In this document: piece after piece, positions 63,420 to 64,000 of the stretch
Position numbering within the stretch: position 1 is the first letter of the stretch
How the letters are laid out: each line of letters begins with the position of its first letter
NCBI GenBank assembly: GCA_964035575.1
Contig: OZ037834.1
Coordinates: forward strand, 124,001 to 188,000
DNA length: 64,000 nucleotides
Origin: Rhynchopus sp. YZ270_cl-10
Taxonomy: Eukaryota > Euglenozoa > Diplonemea > Diplonemida > Diplonemidae
Direction of reading: 5' to 3'
Made by a program: the position numbers and the translations under genes
Notes under the pieces: generated by a model
Database searches by the model: none
Told to the model about the DNA's origin: nothing
The model's input: the letters and a program-made list of their open reading frames with translations, nothing else

Positions 63420-63567
63420 TACTGTAAAATAAAGTAGACTTTATTTTACGCGATATTTCCAGGTGCACGAGTGTGTATTTTTTTCCCGAGCGAAGCGAGG
63501 GAAAAAAAAATACACGAGTGCACCTGGAAATATCGAGTAAAATAGTGAAGTCTACTTTATTTTGCAG
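63420..63567. mobile_element. Near-perfect palindrome with GAAGCG centre
   Basis: Arms read AAAATAAAGTAGACTT and inward CGATATTTCCAGGTGCAC, with centre CCCGAGCGAAGCGAGGG at about 63494. It could form a long hairpin. It abuts the element at 62931-63417. It is either a small foldback element or a structured site. Confidence 0.65.
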
Positions 63568-63753
63568 TGATAAGTTGTTTTATTTGTCTAGTAAAAACAC
63601 GATATACGCAATCCCTCTATAAAACGAATAAAATGATGTTGACCAAAGAGTGGAGGGGGTGTGGGTGGACTACTACAAAAAACAGGGGCGACATAAGGGC
63701 ACTGTTTCTCATGCAGAACAATGAACAATAAAGTGGGGAGTACCCATTTTCCC

Positions 63754-64000
63754 AGGTACACAGGTACACAGGTACACAGGTACACAGGTACACAGGTACA
63801 CAGGTACACAGGTACACAGGTACACAGGTACACAGGTACACAGGTACACAGGTACACAGGTACACAGGTACACAGGTACACAGGTACACAGGTACACAGG
63901 TACACAGGTACACAGGTACACAGGTACACAGGTACACAGGTACACAGGTACACAGGTACACAGGTACACAGGTACACAGGTACACAGGTACACAGGTACA
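63754..64000 (+). repeat. 8-bp array (GGTACACA)n, runs off the window
   Basis: About 31 perfect copies of GGTACACA to the last base. GTAC centre, as in the other perfect arrays. Open frames in it are artefacts. Confidence 0.95.

Noticed and set aside
63754-64000. Telomere-like array at the window end
   Set aside because: GGTACACA is unlike known telomeric repeats, and the other GTAC arrays are internal to mobile elements.

Overview
This is a window of nuclear DNA from a eukaryotic microbe. The genes have GT-AG introns (donor almost always GTATG), a pyrimidine tract plus AG just upstream of nearly every ATG, GC-rich exons, and AT-rich, homopolymer-rich spacers full of repeats. Gene content points to a free-living protist: a tryptophan-synthesis fusion enzyme, a Rab32-type GTPase, a membrane adenylate cyclase, a probable mitochondrial ATP synthase OSCP subunit and a possible ciliary protein. 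The acceptor-like signal before every start fits either 5'-UTR introns or spliced-leader addition; with the receptor-cyclase-like catalytic motif it makes a euglenozoan (for example diplonemid-like) source possible, but I cannot fix the lineage.

Layout. 1-8.1 kb: four minus-strand genes: a nucleolar RRM protein (first exon only), a discoidin-like/BTB protein, a three-exon low-complexity protein and a SAM-like, CABCOCO1-like protein. 8.2-16.3 kb: nested inverted-repeat mobile elements with enormous perfect microsatellites (8-mer GGTACCTG, 6-mer CGTACA, 7-mer GGTACTG). 17.5-22.2 kb: a tandem pair of amidase-signature hydrolases (minus), nearly identical except in two C-terminal patches. 22.7-24.2 kb: a hAT transposase fragment and degraded repeats. 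24.2-41.7 kb: one large satellite block: a 14-bp minisatellite interrupted by composite units with a 57-bp inner repeat, arranged as roughly 2-kb palindromes and copied as a near-identical 5.45-kb tandem duplication. 42.2-46.4 kb: adenylate cyclase with a second, degenerate cyclase domain that changes frame, then the probable OSCP. 47.4-49.7 kb: a Mutator-like element with long inverted ends and a 9-bp target duplication. 50.0-58.0 kb: a two-exon membrane protein, the TrpD-TrpC fusion (three exons) and a SAM-Rab32 fusion, all plus strand. 58-64 kb: no gene seen; several small foldback elements, dispersed repeats and the start of a GGTACACA array.

The genes are unrelated housekeeping and signalling genes and form no evident pathway. 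The strongest unexplained structure is the repeat biology: (i) small foldback elements whose inverted ends are built from short iterated motifs, a different motif in each element; (ii) three larger elements sharing a core of about 0.95 kb next to arrays with a GTAC centre; and (iii) a dispersed repeat (called X here) that repeatedly lies just upstream of 3' splice sites.
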